Shown here piece after piece: positions 34,291 through 45,597 of a DNA stretch of 64,000 nt (its first letter is position 1; every line of letters begins with the position of its first letter). Where the stretch lies: assembly GCA_036435485.1 (NCBI GenBank), contig CM071596.1, forward strand, positions 62,607,001 to 62,671,000, given 5' to 3'. Below the pieces are notes generated by a model. That model was not told where the DNA came from, searched no databases, and worked only from the letters and a program-made list of their open reading frames with translations. Both the position numbers and the translations under genes were made by a program. The DNA is from Saposhnikovia divaricata. Its lineage: Eukaryota; Streptophyta; Magnoliopsida; Apiales; Apiaceae.

Positions 34291-34809
34291 TGTTAGGCCT
34301 CATCCTAATGAAATTAATCTGGATGCTTATTAATTAGCTATTGGCCCCTCCCATAACCGATGTAGGACAACTCCCAACAATCCCCCCCTTCACACATCGG
34401 GCCCGACACCTGTCGAATCTGCCTCCTTCTGTGTGATCGGGCTCCCCCTCGACCCATACCGGAAGTTCCTGGATATCTGGCTCCCCCTAGGCCCACACTG
34501 GAAAGTTCACCTGCTCCCCCTTAAGCCCAACCTGGGATAGCCCATCTGCCTCTTCCTGGATCCATTCTGGAGCCCATTGAGATCGTTACGGATCGTTACA
34601 ACCATAGCTCTGATACCACTTGTTGGGTCGCGAGCGAGCCATAACTCCACAATAGTATGATATTGTTCGCTTTGGGCCGAGCACGCAAGGATTTGTTTTT
34701 GGGTCACTCCCAAAAGGCCTCATACTAATGGAGTTAACTAGCTGCTCTATATACAAGAGAACTATCTATTATCTCCTCGATGTGGTACTTGGGTTGACAC
34801 CACCCAACA
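34291..34809 (-). mobile_element. TRIM-like miniature LTR element
   Basis: Right LTR 34621-34809 (TGTTGGG...CCCAACA, 189 bp). The left LTR (about 34291-34379) lacks its first half but matches from GGCCTCAT onward and ends CTCCCAACA. The internal region is only about 241 bp. The minus strand shows a primer site TGGTATCAGAGCT (34618-34606) and a purine tract (AAGGGGGGGAT, near 34389) before the 3' LTR. There is no coding capacity. Size and parts match terminal-repeat retrotransposons in miniature. Confidence 0.78.
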
Positions 34810-35660
34810 GGGGATTGGGGTAGGAAGGCAACGCTACATATGTAGCGTTGGGTTGAGGGAAAACACCGGTTAATCTAGCATTCTGGGAAAGACACTAGTT
34901 AATCTAGCATTTCGGGTCGATCGGGTCGGGTCGGAGGGATTTAAAATTTTAAAATTTTAAAATATTAAAATTTTATATATTATTTTTAAATTTAATATTT
35001 TAAAATTTTATCAATATTTCCTTTGGGGTTAAATAGTTTTCATTTGGGGTTCAACGGGTTTCATTTAGTGTTTAGAAATATTCAATTTTTTAATTAAGAT
35101 ATTTAAATTTTATATGTATTCTCTTTGGGGTTCAACAATTAACCTTTGGGGTTCAACATTTCCATTTTGGGTTTTAGAAATATTCAAAACGACGAATAAA
35201 CTGTATACGAACTTAGGATAAACAACCCTAAACCCTAACTTATCCTGATTTTTAAAAAATCGGGGGACTCAGTAAAAAACACAATTTGAATTGATCATTT
35301 GGTTATAATTTTTTTAATATTGTTTGCAAATACATATTTACCAAAAAAAATTGCAAATACATATTTAGCGAAAAGAAAAAAAATAATTTAAAACACCCCA
35401 AACGCCATTTGAAGTGTCATTTTCCCCACCCCAAACGCCACTTGAAGTGTCGTTCCAAACCCCAAACCCCAAACGCCAGTGGTGACCCCAACAAATAAAT
35501 TAGAAAAAGTAAAATGCTACATGATGTAGCATTTTCATCGAAAATATGAAAACATTATGATGTAGTATTTTAGTGTGATACTTGGGGTCATCCTTTCATA
35601 TTGTGATATTTGAGACCATTTAATTTCAAATAGTGATAGATTGGACCAACATCCCGTTTA
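34810..35660. mobile_element. relic of a TIR element related to 38268-39581
   Basis: Shares with 38268-39581 the GGGGTTCAACAATTAAC and ACGACGAATAAAC blocks, an AACCCTAAACCCTAA stretch, CGCTAC..GTAGCG palindromes (34832-34848) and the right terminal GTGATATTTG...GTGATAGA sequence (about 35575-35645). The left terminus is not present. About two monomers of the internal repeat remain (35030-35260). There is no transposase. Confidence 0.6.
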
Positions 35661-35702
35661 TTTAAATAATACTTTCATTATAAGTTTAACAAATCTAGAC
35701 TA

Positions 35703-36041
35703 TCTATATTATTATACTATAATAAGCAAAAAGAAGTATATTTTGTAATTTTATTTACACCTCATTTTTGTTTATCCCTTTTATTCATAATCGCTAGATC
35801 TTCAACTTAAATAGATGATAACCGTTACATACAATACTAAAAAGTTGTCATAGATAGAGATTTAAGATTCGATTCCCGCTAATAATATATTACTAAATTT
35901 TGTATATTGTTATATATAAAAGTGTAAGATTCTAATCCTGCTAACAATATATTAAAATTAAAATTTACAATACTATACTACACTATAAGTAAATTATAAA
36001 AAAATTAAAAGTAACCCATATTTTACACGAGTTATAAGTTA
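35703..36041 (+). mobile_element. decayed Helitron-like element
   Basis: The left part (TCTATATTATTATACTATAA) and right part (CCCATATTTTACACGAGTTATAAGTTAT) resemble degenerate versions of the ends of the Helitron at 32470-33313. The hairpin is no longer intact. Confidence 0.4.
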
Positions 36042-36605
36042 TTATAGAATAATTTATTATAAAATTCAAACTGTGGTTCCGAATCAAACCAATTCGTTTT
36101 TTTCTGGTGTGTTTTGTTTTTGACATATAATTGATCTGGCTTGATTTTGATTTTTAGAAAACCATTTATATTAATTTGATTCAAAAAATATAATAATTTG
36201 GACCAAATCAATCGATGAACACTATGATATAACGCTATGATATTTTTTTTTGGATTTATCGATTATCATCAACACTTATGTTTTGTGATTGTTTCGTTTG
36301 AAGTGAATCGTGTTACTAGCATTTTATTCAATGTTTAAAACCGTTCTCGTAATACTTATGCGGCTGCTTTCTAAAAGATCGTGTAAATTTAAATCTCAAA
36401 ACATGATACTGATATGACACCTTTTTATATAGAAAGTTATATAATAAATTTGTTGATTTAATTGAATGTTGCTATTACGAAATTTGTTCAATTTTATTTC
36501 TTCTTAGAACTGTTGATCAATCTTTGACAAAAAAATTATAAACGAGCTCTATATAAAATGAATGATCCACATACACCCCTAATTTGTTTACTGTAGTGTA
36601 TAGTT
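36042..36605. other. AT-rich spacer
   Basis: No gene or clear repeat boundary seen. It is probably old transposon-derived sequence between the Helitron relic and the RTE LINE. Confidence 0.4.
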
Positions 36606-38245
36606 AAGGTAGAGAGTGGTTGAATGTCGGATTAGAAGAGAAGTTGAAATCTCAGAGAATCAATTTGGTTTTATGCCTGGGAGATCGATGATCGAGGCTA
36701 TTCATCTCGTCAGACGCCTTATGGAGAAGTTCAGGGAATGTCGCAAAGACCTCCATATGGTGTTCATTGACCTTGAGAAGGCTTATGATAGCATCCCCCG
36801 TGAAGTTATTTGGAAGAGCCTTGAGGAGAGGAGAGTGTCATCGTCGTACGTAGGGTGATTCAAGACATGTACTCCCAAGCTAGTTCCTGCGTCCGGACCC
36901 CAGTTGGTGACTCCCGTTTTTTCCCTGTTGAGATTGAGCTACACCAGGGGTCGTCCCTAAGTCCTCTTCTTTTCGCCCTTATCCTAGATGTCATGTCGCG
37001 AGGGATTCAAGATGGCGTCCCTTGGTGCATGCTTTTCGCTGATGATATCGTGTTAGTGGCGGAATTGAGGGGGGAGGTGAACGAGAAGTTGGAGTTATGG
37101 AGATCTACTTTGGAGCCCCAAGGCTTGCGTCTGAGCCGGTCTAAAATCGAGTATCTCTGGTGTAACTTCAGTGGTGAGGCCAACGAGGAAGGGGTGGAGG
37201 TTAGGATTGAAGATCAGATCGTCCCTCGTACGGATAAGTTCAAGTATTTGGGTTCGATCATCCAGAAGGAAGGTGAGATTGAAGACGATGTCACGCATCG
37301 TATCAAGGCTGGGTGGCTAAGGTGGAGGGCAGCGTCAGGGGTGATGTGCGACAAGAAAGTCCCGTTAAAGTTGAAAGGGAAATTCTATAGAGCGGCAATC
37401 CGCCCTGCGATGTTATATGGTTCGGAGTGTTGGGCGGCGAAGAAGGCCCTCGAGAGCAAGTTGGAAGCGGTTGAAATGAGGATGTTGCGGTGGTCTTGTG
37501 GGTGCACGATATTGGATAGAATCCCGAATGTGGTTTTTAGGAGCGAGCTTGAGGTGGCGCCTTTTTCTGCGAAAGCTAGGGAATGGAGGTTGAGATGGTT
37601 CGGCCATGTCCGTAGGAGGCTAGCTGAAGCCCCAGTGAGGAGGGTCGAGAGTCTTTCGATTGTGGGGGTGAGGAGGAGAGGTAGACCGAGGAGGTCGTGG
37701 GAAGAGCGGCTTAGGTTGGATTTAAAGGCCTTAAACTTAAATGAGAACATGACCGCTGATAGGTGTTCTTGGAGGGGCCAGATCAGAGTGGTGGATTCTC
37801 TTTTAGGGAGCGGCTCCGTGGTTGAGAGCCTCAGAGTTGGGTTGTCTCGGTTAGCTTTATCTTAGAAGTTCGGTTGTTTCGTTCTCATTTCTCGTTTCAT
37901 TGTCTTCTGTTTTCAAGTTTTGCAGTTTCAGGTAGCTTGGCCAGGTGTCATCTTAGATCAGAGTGCTTTGCAGAGCGGAGTAGTCAATCCCCTGGTAGGT
38001 AAGCCCCATGTGTTCTAAGCCATGGGCTCAGGTATGACGATGAGCCTTTTACAAATCTTAGATAACCCTTTGAATATCACACATTATTAGCTTAATGTGC
38101 ACTTAGCCGGGGGTCTTCACGGAAACAGCCTCCCTACCGTTAAAAGTAGGGGCATGGTCTGCGTACATCTCACCCCCCAGGCCCTGCTCTGAGCGGGATA
38201 TACTGGGTATATTTGGTTTGGTTTGATTTGGTTTAGAATCTTAAC
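36606..38245 (+). mobile_element. 5'-truncated RTE-type LINE
   Basis: Contains the 3' half of an RTE reverse transcriptase ORF (36616-37865). A 3' untranslated region of about 370 bp follows, with the typical GGTCTGCGTACATCTCACCCCCCAG-like end, then a tail of TTTGGTTTGG-type short repeats (about 38208-38232). Such 3' microsatellite tails are usual for RTE elements. It appears inserted between or next to the L1 fragments. Confidence 0.85.
36616..37865 (+). pseudogene. RTE-type LINE reverse transcriptase (one frameshift)
   Basis: The reading starts inside the RT domain: NQFGFMPGRSMIEAIHLVRRLMEK, then LEKAYDSIPREVIW. A one-base deletion near 36850 moves the frame to 36855, which continues to 37865 with GSSLSPLLFALILD, MLFADDIVL (the catalytic Asp pair is kept), SRSKIEYL, KYLGSIIQ and the conserved RTE tail (RWFGHVRRR, RGRPRRSWEERL). 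GC content is clearly higher than in the surroundings, in line with an inserted coding element. The 5' half with the endonuclease is missing. Confidence 0.88.
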
Positions 38246-38267
38246 ACTGGCAGTTGAACCACATGGA

Positions 38268-39581
38268 GAAAAGGGCCCAATATCACAATTTGAAAAAAAA
38301 TGATTATAAATATTATAGTTCAAAAATTTGGCCCAAATATCACTTCAAAATACAATTACGTATAACATTTTGGATTTTTTTTAAAAACGCTGAAACGTCT
38401 AGCGTTTTGAAGGAAAAAGGGGGGGGAAGACGCTGCATGAAGTAGCGTTGGGGGAGAACGCTAGACGACGTAGCGGGGAACGCCACACTATGCGGCATTT
38501 GGGATGTTTTTACTTTTTTTTTGTATTTTTTTGTTTTCTCCTAAATATATATTTGAAAACAATATTAAAAAACTTATAACCAAATGGTCAATTAAAATTG
38601 TATTTTTAAAATTAAAAAAATACAATTTTAATTAACCTTAGGGGTTCAATAATTAACTTTTAGGGTTCAACGTTTTCATTTTAGGTTTTAGAAATATTCG
38701 GAATGACGAATAAACCGTATGCGAACTTAGGGTTTAGGGTTGTAACAACCCTAAACCCTAACTTATCCTGATTTTTAAATGCATTAGCTTTTAAAAATCA
38801 GGTCGCCGGATTCAGATTTTTAATTAAAATTTTTAAATTTAAAAAATACAAATTTAATTAAACTTAGGGGTTTAACAATTAACTTTGGGGTTCAACGTTT
38901 CCATTTTGGGTTTTAGAAATGTTTAGAACGACGAATAAACCGTATACGAACTTAGGGTTTAGGGTTGTTTACAACCCTAGACCTTAAACCCTAACTAACA
39001 CGTTTAAAAATATGGTCGCCAGATTCAATTTTTTAATTAAAATTTTTAAATTTTATCTGTATTCCCTTGGGGTTTCAACAGTTAACTTTTGGGTTTCAAA
39101 AGTTCCAGTTCCATTTTGAGTTTAGAAATATTCAGAACGACGAATAAACCGTATACGAACTTTAAGAAATATAAGTTTATATTTTAAATGACCATTTGTA
39201 TATAAGTTTTTTAATATTTTTTTGCAAATATATATTTAGGAGAAAGCAAAAACAAAACAAAAAGAAATTATAAAACACTATATAAAATAGCGTTTTGATC
39301 ATTAATAACACTTACACTAGCATTTTGACAAGTAACATCACATTAACAAGCATTTTTGTTCAAAGACCAGAACAAAAGCTATTGTTGGAAACTCAGATTT
39401 AACTAGCATTTTGATTTTTAATTTAAAAAAAAATAAAACGCTACACGAAGTAGCGTTTTGGTTACAAACTAAAAAAACTACACGAAGTAGCATTTTGGAG
39501 TGATATTTGGGGCCATATTTTTGAGCTGTGATATTTGGGACCATTTACTTCAAAATTGTGATAGAAAGGGCCAACACCCAT
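38268..39581. mobile_element. TIR DNA element with internal repeats, about 1.3 kb
   Basis: Flanked by CACATGGA (38260-38267 and 39582-39589), an 8-bp TSD. The left end (GGGCCCAATATCACAATTTG...GGCCCAAATATCACTTC) is a reverse complement of the right end (about 39500-39575) over some 75-80 bp. The inside has no ORF. It holds CGCTNN..NNAGCG palindromes, about two and a half copies of a roughly 215-bp repeat (from 38641, 38869 and 39069) and telomere-like inverted repeats. An 8-bp TSD suits a hAT-type MITE, but the long inverted ends also recall MULE-like elements. The class is open. Confidence 0.7.
38727..38761. repeat. inverted repeat of telomere-like motif
   Basis: Perfect 16-bp arms, TTAGGGTTTAGGGTTG (38727-38742) and its complement (38746-38761), around a 3-nt loop. 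The unit TTTAGGG is the plant telomere repeat. A second, imperfect copy is at about 38954-38995. Confidence 0.85.
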
Positions 39582-40057
39582 CACATGGACGATGTCGAGC
39601 ACTTAATGCACTTGTTCTTTGACTGTTGGTTTGCAAAAGATTGCTGGCAACGAATGGGCTTGGTATATGATACGTGAGAGGTGGAGAATTCCCCAGATTG
39701 GCTACTCAGCAAGCTTGACAATGAAAAGAGCGAAGTTTTGATCAAAATAGCTACTGTATTGTGGGGAATTTGGTGGGCAAGAAACAAAAGTGTATAGGAA
39801 GGGAAAGTCCTGTCACCTGAAATATCCATGGCTTGGAGCTCTAAACAGGTTGTTGAGTGGAGGGAGGTTCACAAGAGAAAGCTACAAATATCAGGTATTC
39901 TAAAGATGGCTATTACTAGGCATGACAGAAAATGGATTGCTCCTGCATTTGAAAAGCTGAAGATAAATGTTGATGCCTTTATCTTCGAGGGGGGAGATTT
40001 TTTCAGTATTGGTATGGTGGCACGAGATTCCCAGGGGTCGTTCATTCGAGGAAAAAT
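39582..40057 (+). pseudogene. 3' end of an L1-type LINE (zf-RVT and RNase H-like part)
   Basis: The frame with MDDVEHLMHLFFDCWFAKDCW (zf-RVT type) starts at the TSD of the TIR element. Its first residues (WQLNH) lie left of that element at about 38248-38262. A WWARN motif (about 39771) and a piece of the reverse-transcriptase-associated RNase H-like domain (KLKINVDAFI, then GMVARDSQGSFIRG, 39957-40050) follow. Stops near 39680 and 39797 break it. The 3' end is cut by the left LTR of copia E. Confidence 0.8.
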
Positions 40058-40274
40058 TGAAGAAGTTAATGCAGAATATTATATATTTAATTAGTATCAT
40101 TCCTTAATAGGAGATTGATATATTTATATTAAATGTACCAGATATTTAGGAACTGATTTGAGGGTAGTTAGTTATTTTGTACAGTTAGGTAAATTGCACG
40201 AAAACCTATTTAACAGGCTTCTATTCATACAGAATGAAATATGTCAATACATCTCAGCATATTCTTCTTCTTTA
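40058..40274 (+). repeat. 5' LTR of copia E, about 215 bp
   Basis: The left end is fixed by alignment with 44710-44835. The right end lies somewhere between 40259 (TCAGCA) and the primer site at 40275. Confidence 0.75.
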
Positions 40275-40330
40275 TGGTATCAGAGCCCTAACTTTTGTGC
40301 ATATTCTTCTTCAGCCATTGATAAATAACA

Positions 40331-43300
40331 ATGGCCAATAACAAAAACTCCACAGTATCATCAGATGACATTTCCGTCAACTCAAAAAAAAACATCAACC
40401 GGTACTGGTGCTTCAAATATTTCTTTCGAAAACCAGCCTTCTCTTCAAATCACAACTCATAAGTTAAATGGTCAAAACTTTCTACAATGGTCACGTTCAG
40501 TGACTTTGTACCTTCGTGGTAGAGGTTTCTTTGGTTATATGAATGGTGACACTCTCGCACCAGAGAAAACTGATACTTTATACACCAAATGGGACTCGGA
40601 AAATTCTTTGATAATGGCATGGCTTATAAATTCTATGGAGGTGGATATCTGAAAAACGTATTTATTTCTTTCTACTGCTCAAGAACTACAGGAAGCCGTT
40701 AAAGAGGCCTACTCTGATCTTGAGAACTCTGCTCAAGTATTCGAACTCAAGTCAAAACTTCGTGACCAACGACAACAAAATCTCACGATAACACAATTTT
40801 ATAATGCTCTTAATAATCTCTGGCAAGATATTGATTTATTTTATGTGCCTGACTAAAAGTGCAAGGAAGATGCCTCTTTTTATCAAAAAATGCTTGATAG
40901 AGAAAGGTTGTTTGATTTTCTTCATGGATTGAACCGTGAATTGGACGAGGTTCGTGGTTGTATTCTTGGAAAGTTTCCTCTTCCTTCTATGCGTGAAGCA
41001 TTTGCAGAGGTACGTACAGAGGAGAGTCGAAAGCGTGTCATGATGGGTCCCACTACTGCTACAGAAATTGATAACTCTGCATTTTCTGTCCGCGATCATT
41101 CTGCGTTTGTTGTCCGTGGCTCTAATTCTGGTGCTGACTTGCGTGGAAATCGAAAAGAACGTCCTTGGTGTACTCACTGTAACAAGCCCGGTCATCTTGT
41201 AGAAAAGTGTTGGATTATCCATGAAAAACCAGCAGACTGGAAACCACGTGCTCCTCCTAAATAAGCACACACTGCTGTCCAGGCTGAACATTTTCCATTC
41301 ACAGCGGAGCAGATTAATAAAATTCATCAGGTTTTAAGCGCCAATACTGTTTCCGAACCAACAACTGTATCTTTCAAGTCAGGTATTCCTGCTGCTCTTA
41401 CTATACAAAACTCCACTTGGATTGTAGATTCAGGTGCCTCAGACTATATGACTGGTCAATCCCATCAGTTCACTTCTTACCACCCTAGTCCAGGTAATTT
41501 AAAAATTAAAATTGCTGATGGTACCCTTTCGACGGTGGCTGGGAAAGGATCAGTTGTTTTATCTCCTCATGTTACTCTTAAAAATGTTCTTCATGTTCCA
41601 AATTTGTCATGTAACCTTCTTTCTATCAGCAAACTTACTCTGGACCAAAAATGCGAAGCTAAGTTTTCACCCCTTCAATGTATTTTTCAGGATTTATCAT
41701 CGGGGAAGACGATTGGGAGTGCGAAGGAGTGTAGTGGTTTGTATTACTTTGATGTGGATCTGCCCTCTACTCAATTGAAAAATAACACCATTTATGGATG
41801 TAATGTTTCTTGCCATGATGATATTATGCGGTGGCATTATAGGCTAGGCCATCCTAGTTTTCCCTATATGAAACACTTGTTTCCTGAATTTTTTCCTAAT
41901 AAAAACTTGAGCATGTTTGAATGTGAAGTGTGTGAATTTGCAAAACATACCCGAACAGTTTTTCGACCTCGTCCTTATAAAGCTTCACATCCATATTCTC
42001 TTATTCACAGCGATATATGGGGTCCATCTAAAGTTTCAAACATCACCAATACACGTTGGTTCATTACATTCATTGATGATCATACACGTGTGAGTTGGGT
42101 ATACCTTCTTAAAAATAAATCTGGTGTTGCAGCTCAATTTAAAAAATTTCATTCCATAATTCAAACCCAATTCAATGCTAATATCCAAGTGTTGCATACT
42201 GATAATGGAACTGAATATTTCAATTCTATCTTGGGAGATTACCTTCTTTCTCATGGAATTATACACAAAAGTTCATGTGTTGGCATACCCCAACAAAATG
42301 GAATTGCCGAAAGAAAAAATTGCCACCTATTAGAAGTAGCCAGAGCCCTTATGTTTACCACATCTGTTCCAAAACATTTTTGGGGGGAAGCTATTCTTAA
42401 GGCTGCATATCTTATTAATAGGATGCCTTCACGAGTTTTACAATATAAAACTCCACTCTCAATCCTTCATACAATTTGTCCTAATATTCATCTTCTCTCT
42501 AACCTTCCTCTAAAAACATTTGGTTGCACCTCTTATGTTCATGTTTCACCTAATACAAAATTTGATCCTCGTGCCCAAAAATGTATCTTCTTAGGATACT
42601 CCTCTTCAAAAAAAGGATATAAATGTTATAATCCTGATTTACGACGCATCTGTGTTTCTTTGGATGTCACATTTAACGAGGAAAAACCATTTTATTCCAA
42701 CACTTCGTTTGAGGGAGGGAAAAAGAGTGACACTTCGTATTGGGACACATGTTTGCCTATAGCCACACCAAATATAAGTGATATTGATTCCAATATCACA
42801 TCTGATGTCACTCATTCTCATTTACAAGAAGATACAGGGCCGCAACCTCAACAAAAAAATACAGAGGTGTTAGTATATTCTCGGAGACCAAAGAAACATC
42901 AAGTAATACAACCAACTACAATTCCAGCAACCCATGAGTGTGAACCATTGATAAATCCTTCTGTAAGTAATCTCGTCAATCCTATCTTACATGATTCTAT
43001 TCCTCACCATGAGTCTTCTAACATGTTAGGAACAGAATTACCCATTGCCAAAAGAAAAGGTGTGCGGGACTGTACTATGCATCCTATATCTAATCATTTT
43101 TGTTATAGCAAGCTTACTTCGAAGTTTAAGGCTTTCAATGCAAACATCGAGAAAGTAGACATCCCTCAAAACATTAATGAAGCTCTCTCACATCCTGAAT
43201 GGAAAAAGGTTGTTTATGAGGAAATTGGAGCATTGGAAGACAATAACACATGGACGATAGTTGACAAGCCAAAGGACAAACATGTGGTGGGATGCAAGTG

Positions 43301-44702
43301 GGTGTTTACTGTCAAATACAAAGCTGATGGAACTATAGAAAGATACAAAGCAAGATTGGTAGCAAGGGGTTTCACTCAAAAATATGGAGTGGATTATATA
43401 GAGACGTTCGCGTCAGTTGCAAAAATGAACACCGTAAGAATCTTATTATCAGTAGTTGCTAATCTTGATTGGCCCTTGCATCAATTGGACATCAAAAATG
43501 CTTTTCTCAATGGAAATCTAAAAGAAAAAGTGTGCATAAAAATCCCTCCTGGATTTGAACGAAGGTATGGGAACAGAACCGTATCCAAGTTAACAAAATC
43601 AATTTACGGATTGAAGCAATCTTCACGTACATGGTTTGAGAGGTTCAATCAAGTACTCAAAAAATACGGGTATAAACAAGGTCAGTCAGATCATACATGA
43701 TTTTTCAAACATTCAGTAGGTAAAAAGGTTGTTATTCTTATTGTCTACGTGGATGATATAATATTGACGGGTAATGATCTTGATGGGTTGAAAAAACTTA
43801 AAAGTTTGCTAGCTCAATAATTTGTGGTGAAAGATCTTGGTCCCATGAAATATTTTCTAGGGATGGAAGTTGCAAGGTCTAAACAAGGCATTTTCATATC
43901 CAAACGAAAGTACATTATGGATTTACTTAAGGAGACTGGCATGTTCGGATGTAGACCTGCACGAACACCTGTGGAGCCAAAAGGAAAATATAAACAGGTA
44001 ACAAAGGTGAAGCAAGTCGGCAAAGGGATGTATCAACGACTAGTGGGAAAATTAATATATTTGTCACACACCAGGCCTGACATTGCCTTTGTCGTTAGCC
44101 TGGTCAGTCAGTACATGCATAATCCTTTGGAAGAACACCTGGAGGCTGTATTTAGAATTCTAAGGTATCTCAAGAACACACCAGGAAATGGACTACTGTT
44201 CAGAAAAAATGTTGAAAGAAGTATAGAAGCATTTACAGATGCTGATTGGGCTGGATCAGTTGAAGATAGGAGGTCGACAACTGGATATTGCACCAAAGTA
44301 TGGGGAAACCTGGTTACTTGGAGGAGTAAAAAACAACCAGTTGTAGCTCGAAGTAGTGCCGAAGCTGAATTAAGAGCACTTGCACAAGGAGTGTGTGAAC
44401 TAATATGGATTAAACGAGTAATGAAGGAATTGAAACTTCCAAGCTATGGTCCTTTAAGGTTGTACAGTGACAACAAATCAGCGATCAATATAGCTCATAA
44501 TCCTGTTCATCACGATAGAACTAAACATGTGGAAATAGATCGTCACTTTATCAAAGAAAAAATTGAGAGAACGGATCTATGTGTTGTGTATAAAACGAGC
44601 AAGCAACAAGAAGCTGATTTATTAACAAAAGGTCTTTCTCAGGAGACTTTTGATGTGTTGGTGTGCAAGCTGGGCATGTGGAATTTGTATGCTCCGGCTT
44701 GA
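40331..44702 (+). pseudogene. gag-pol of copia E with five stops
   Basis: The ATG at 40331 begins in one frame. A run of nine A (about 40384-40393) then shifts it into the frame that carries the rest. In-frame stops: TGA 40650-40652, TAA 40854-40856, TAA 41262-41264, TGA 43698-43700, TAA 43818-43820. Order: capsid with HKLNGQNFLQWSRSV; zinc knuckle CTHCNKPGHLVEKC (about 41170-41211); protease with DSGASDYMTG (about 41428-41457); integrase with RLGHPSFPYMKH, CEVCEFAKH, HSDIWGP, HTDNGTEY and QNGIAERKN. These are followed by RT (QLDIKNAFLNG, YVDD near 43746) and RNase H (AFTDADWAG, SSAEAELRA, YSDNKSA), ending at a TGA after WNLYAPA. The catalytic motifs are kept; the stops make it inactive. Confidence 0.9.
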
Positions 44703-44709
44703 GGGAGGG

Positions 44710-44835
44710 TGTAGAAGTTAATGCAGAATATTATATATTTAATTAGTATCATTCCTTAATAGGAGACTGATATATTTATATTAAATGTACCAGATATTTA
44801 GGAACTGATTTGAGGGTAGTTAGTTATTTTGTACC
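44710..44835 (+). repeat. truncated 3' LTR of copia E
   Basis: Matches the first about 125 bp of the 5' LTR, then diverges after TTATTTTGTAC into unrelated sequence that repeats CAGATATTTA. Confidence 0.85.
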
Positions 44836-45597
44836 AGATATTTAATTTTGTAGTTATTTTCTTTGATTTAATTAAAAATAAATACTAAATAGATTTTAAA
44901 AAATTTAAATATATTATCTAAAATATTAGAACCCATGACTTTTCATTTGGCTATGGTGGCATTGAAGAAAAAAGTATAGAACTTAACAAAAAATTATTTT
45001 AATTCTCGATCACATATTTATAGGTATCTGTTTGATATTTATTATGACTTAAGTGATTCAAATGAGACCCCGTTGAAATCAGTGAGTAAAATGATATATG
45101 ACCACCACTTCAGTGACCAATTTGATATTGAGATTAAAGAGCCTGAGATGTATGTCGGGTAAGTTCCCTGAGAAACATGAAATTTATATATAAATATGGA
45201 GTGGGTATTTTTGTAAAATCAGAATTTTTTAATTAGCCCTACGGGCCCAATCAAATTTAAAGTATATTTTTTAAGTATCTCAGGAAAAGTTCGCTAAGAT
45301 CAATCTCAGGATACTTTTTCTCTTTGATATTTAACCCTAATGAGGAAATGCTATATGTTTTGTGTGAATTTATTAGTATTGCAGTCTCAACAAATTATTG
45401 TAGTTAAAACATGAAGTATGATATTAATCTTAATCTTATTTTTGTAAGATTAACTTCCACTGCAAGTTTAACAATATTCATAACAAGGAGGATGGAATAA
45501 TTAAACACATATTTAATCAATAAAAAAATCTTTCACCAAGAAAAGATCAAATGAAGTAACAAAACTCTCAGACTTTCAACAATATCAACTCTGACCT
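44836..45597. other. intergenic region downstream of the NRAMP gene
   Basis: AT-rich. Part of it (about 45490-45597) is probably the 3' UTR of the minus-strand transporter gene. A plus-strand stretch around 45020-45160 is open over about 45 codons and is followed by GTAAG. It may be a worn exon, but I do not recognise its product. Confidence 0.4.

Larger units (their letters stand above)
40058..44835 (+). mobile_element. copia E: decayed Ty1/copia element
   Basis: The left LTR starts at 40058 (TGAAGAAGTT, one base off the right copy's TGTAGAAGTT at 44710). The PBS TGGTATCAGAGC lies at 40275-40286, gag-pol at 40331-44702, and the polypurine tract TTGAGGGAGGG at 44699-44709. The right LTR is truncated after about 125 bp, near 44835. 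The overlapping parts of the two LTRs differ at only a couple of positions. Inserted into the 3' end of the L1 LINE. No TSD can be checked because the 3' end is lost. Confidence 0.9.

Noticed and set aside
34291..34809. Cassandra-type TRIM with a 5S rRNA-like LTR
   Set aside because: I see no 5S internal promoter-like sequence in the LTR.
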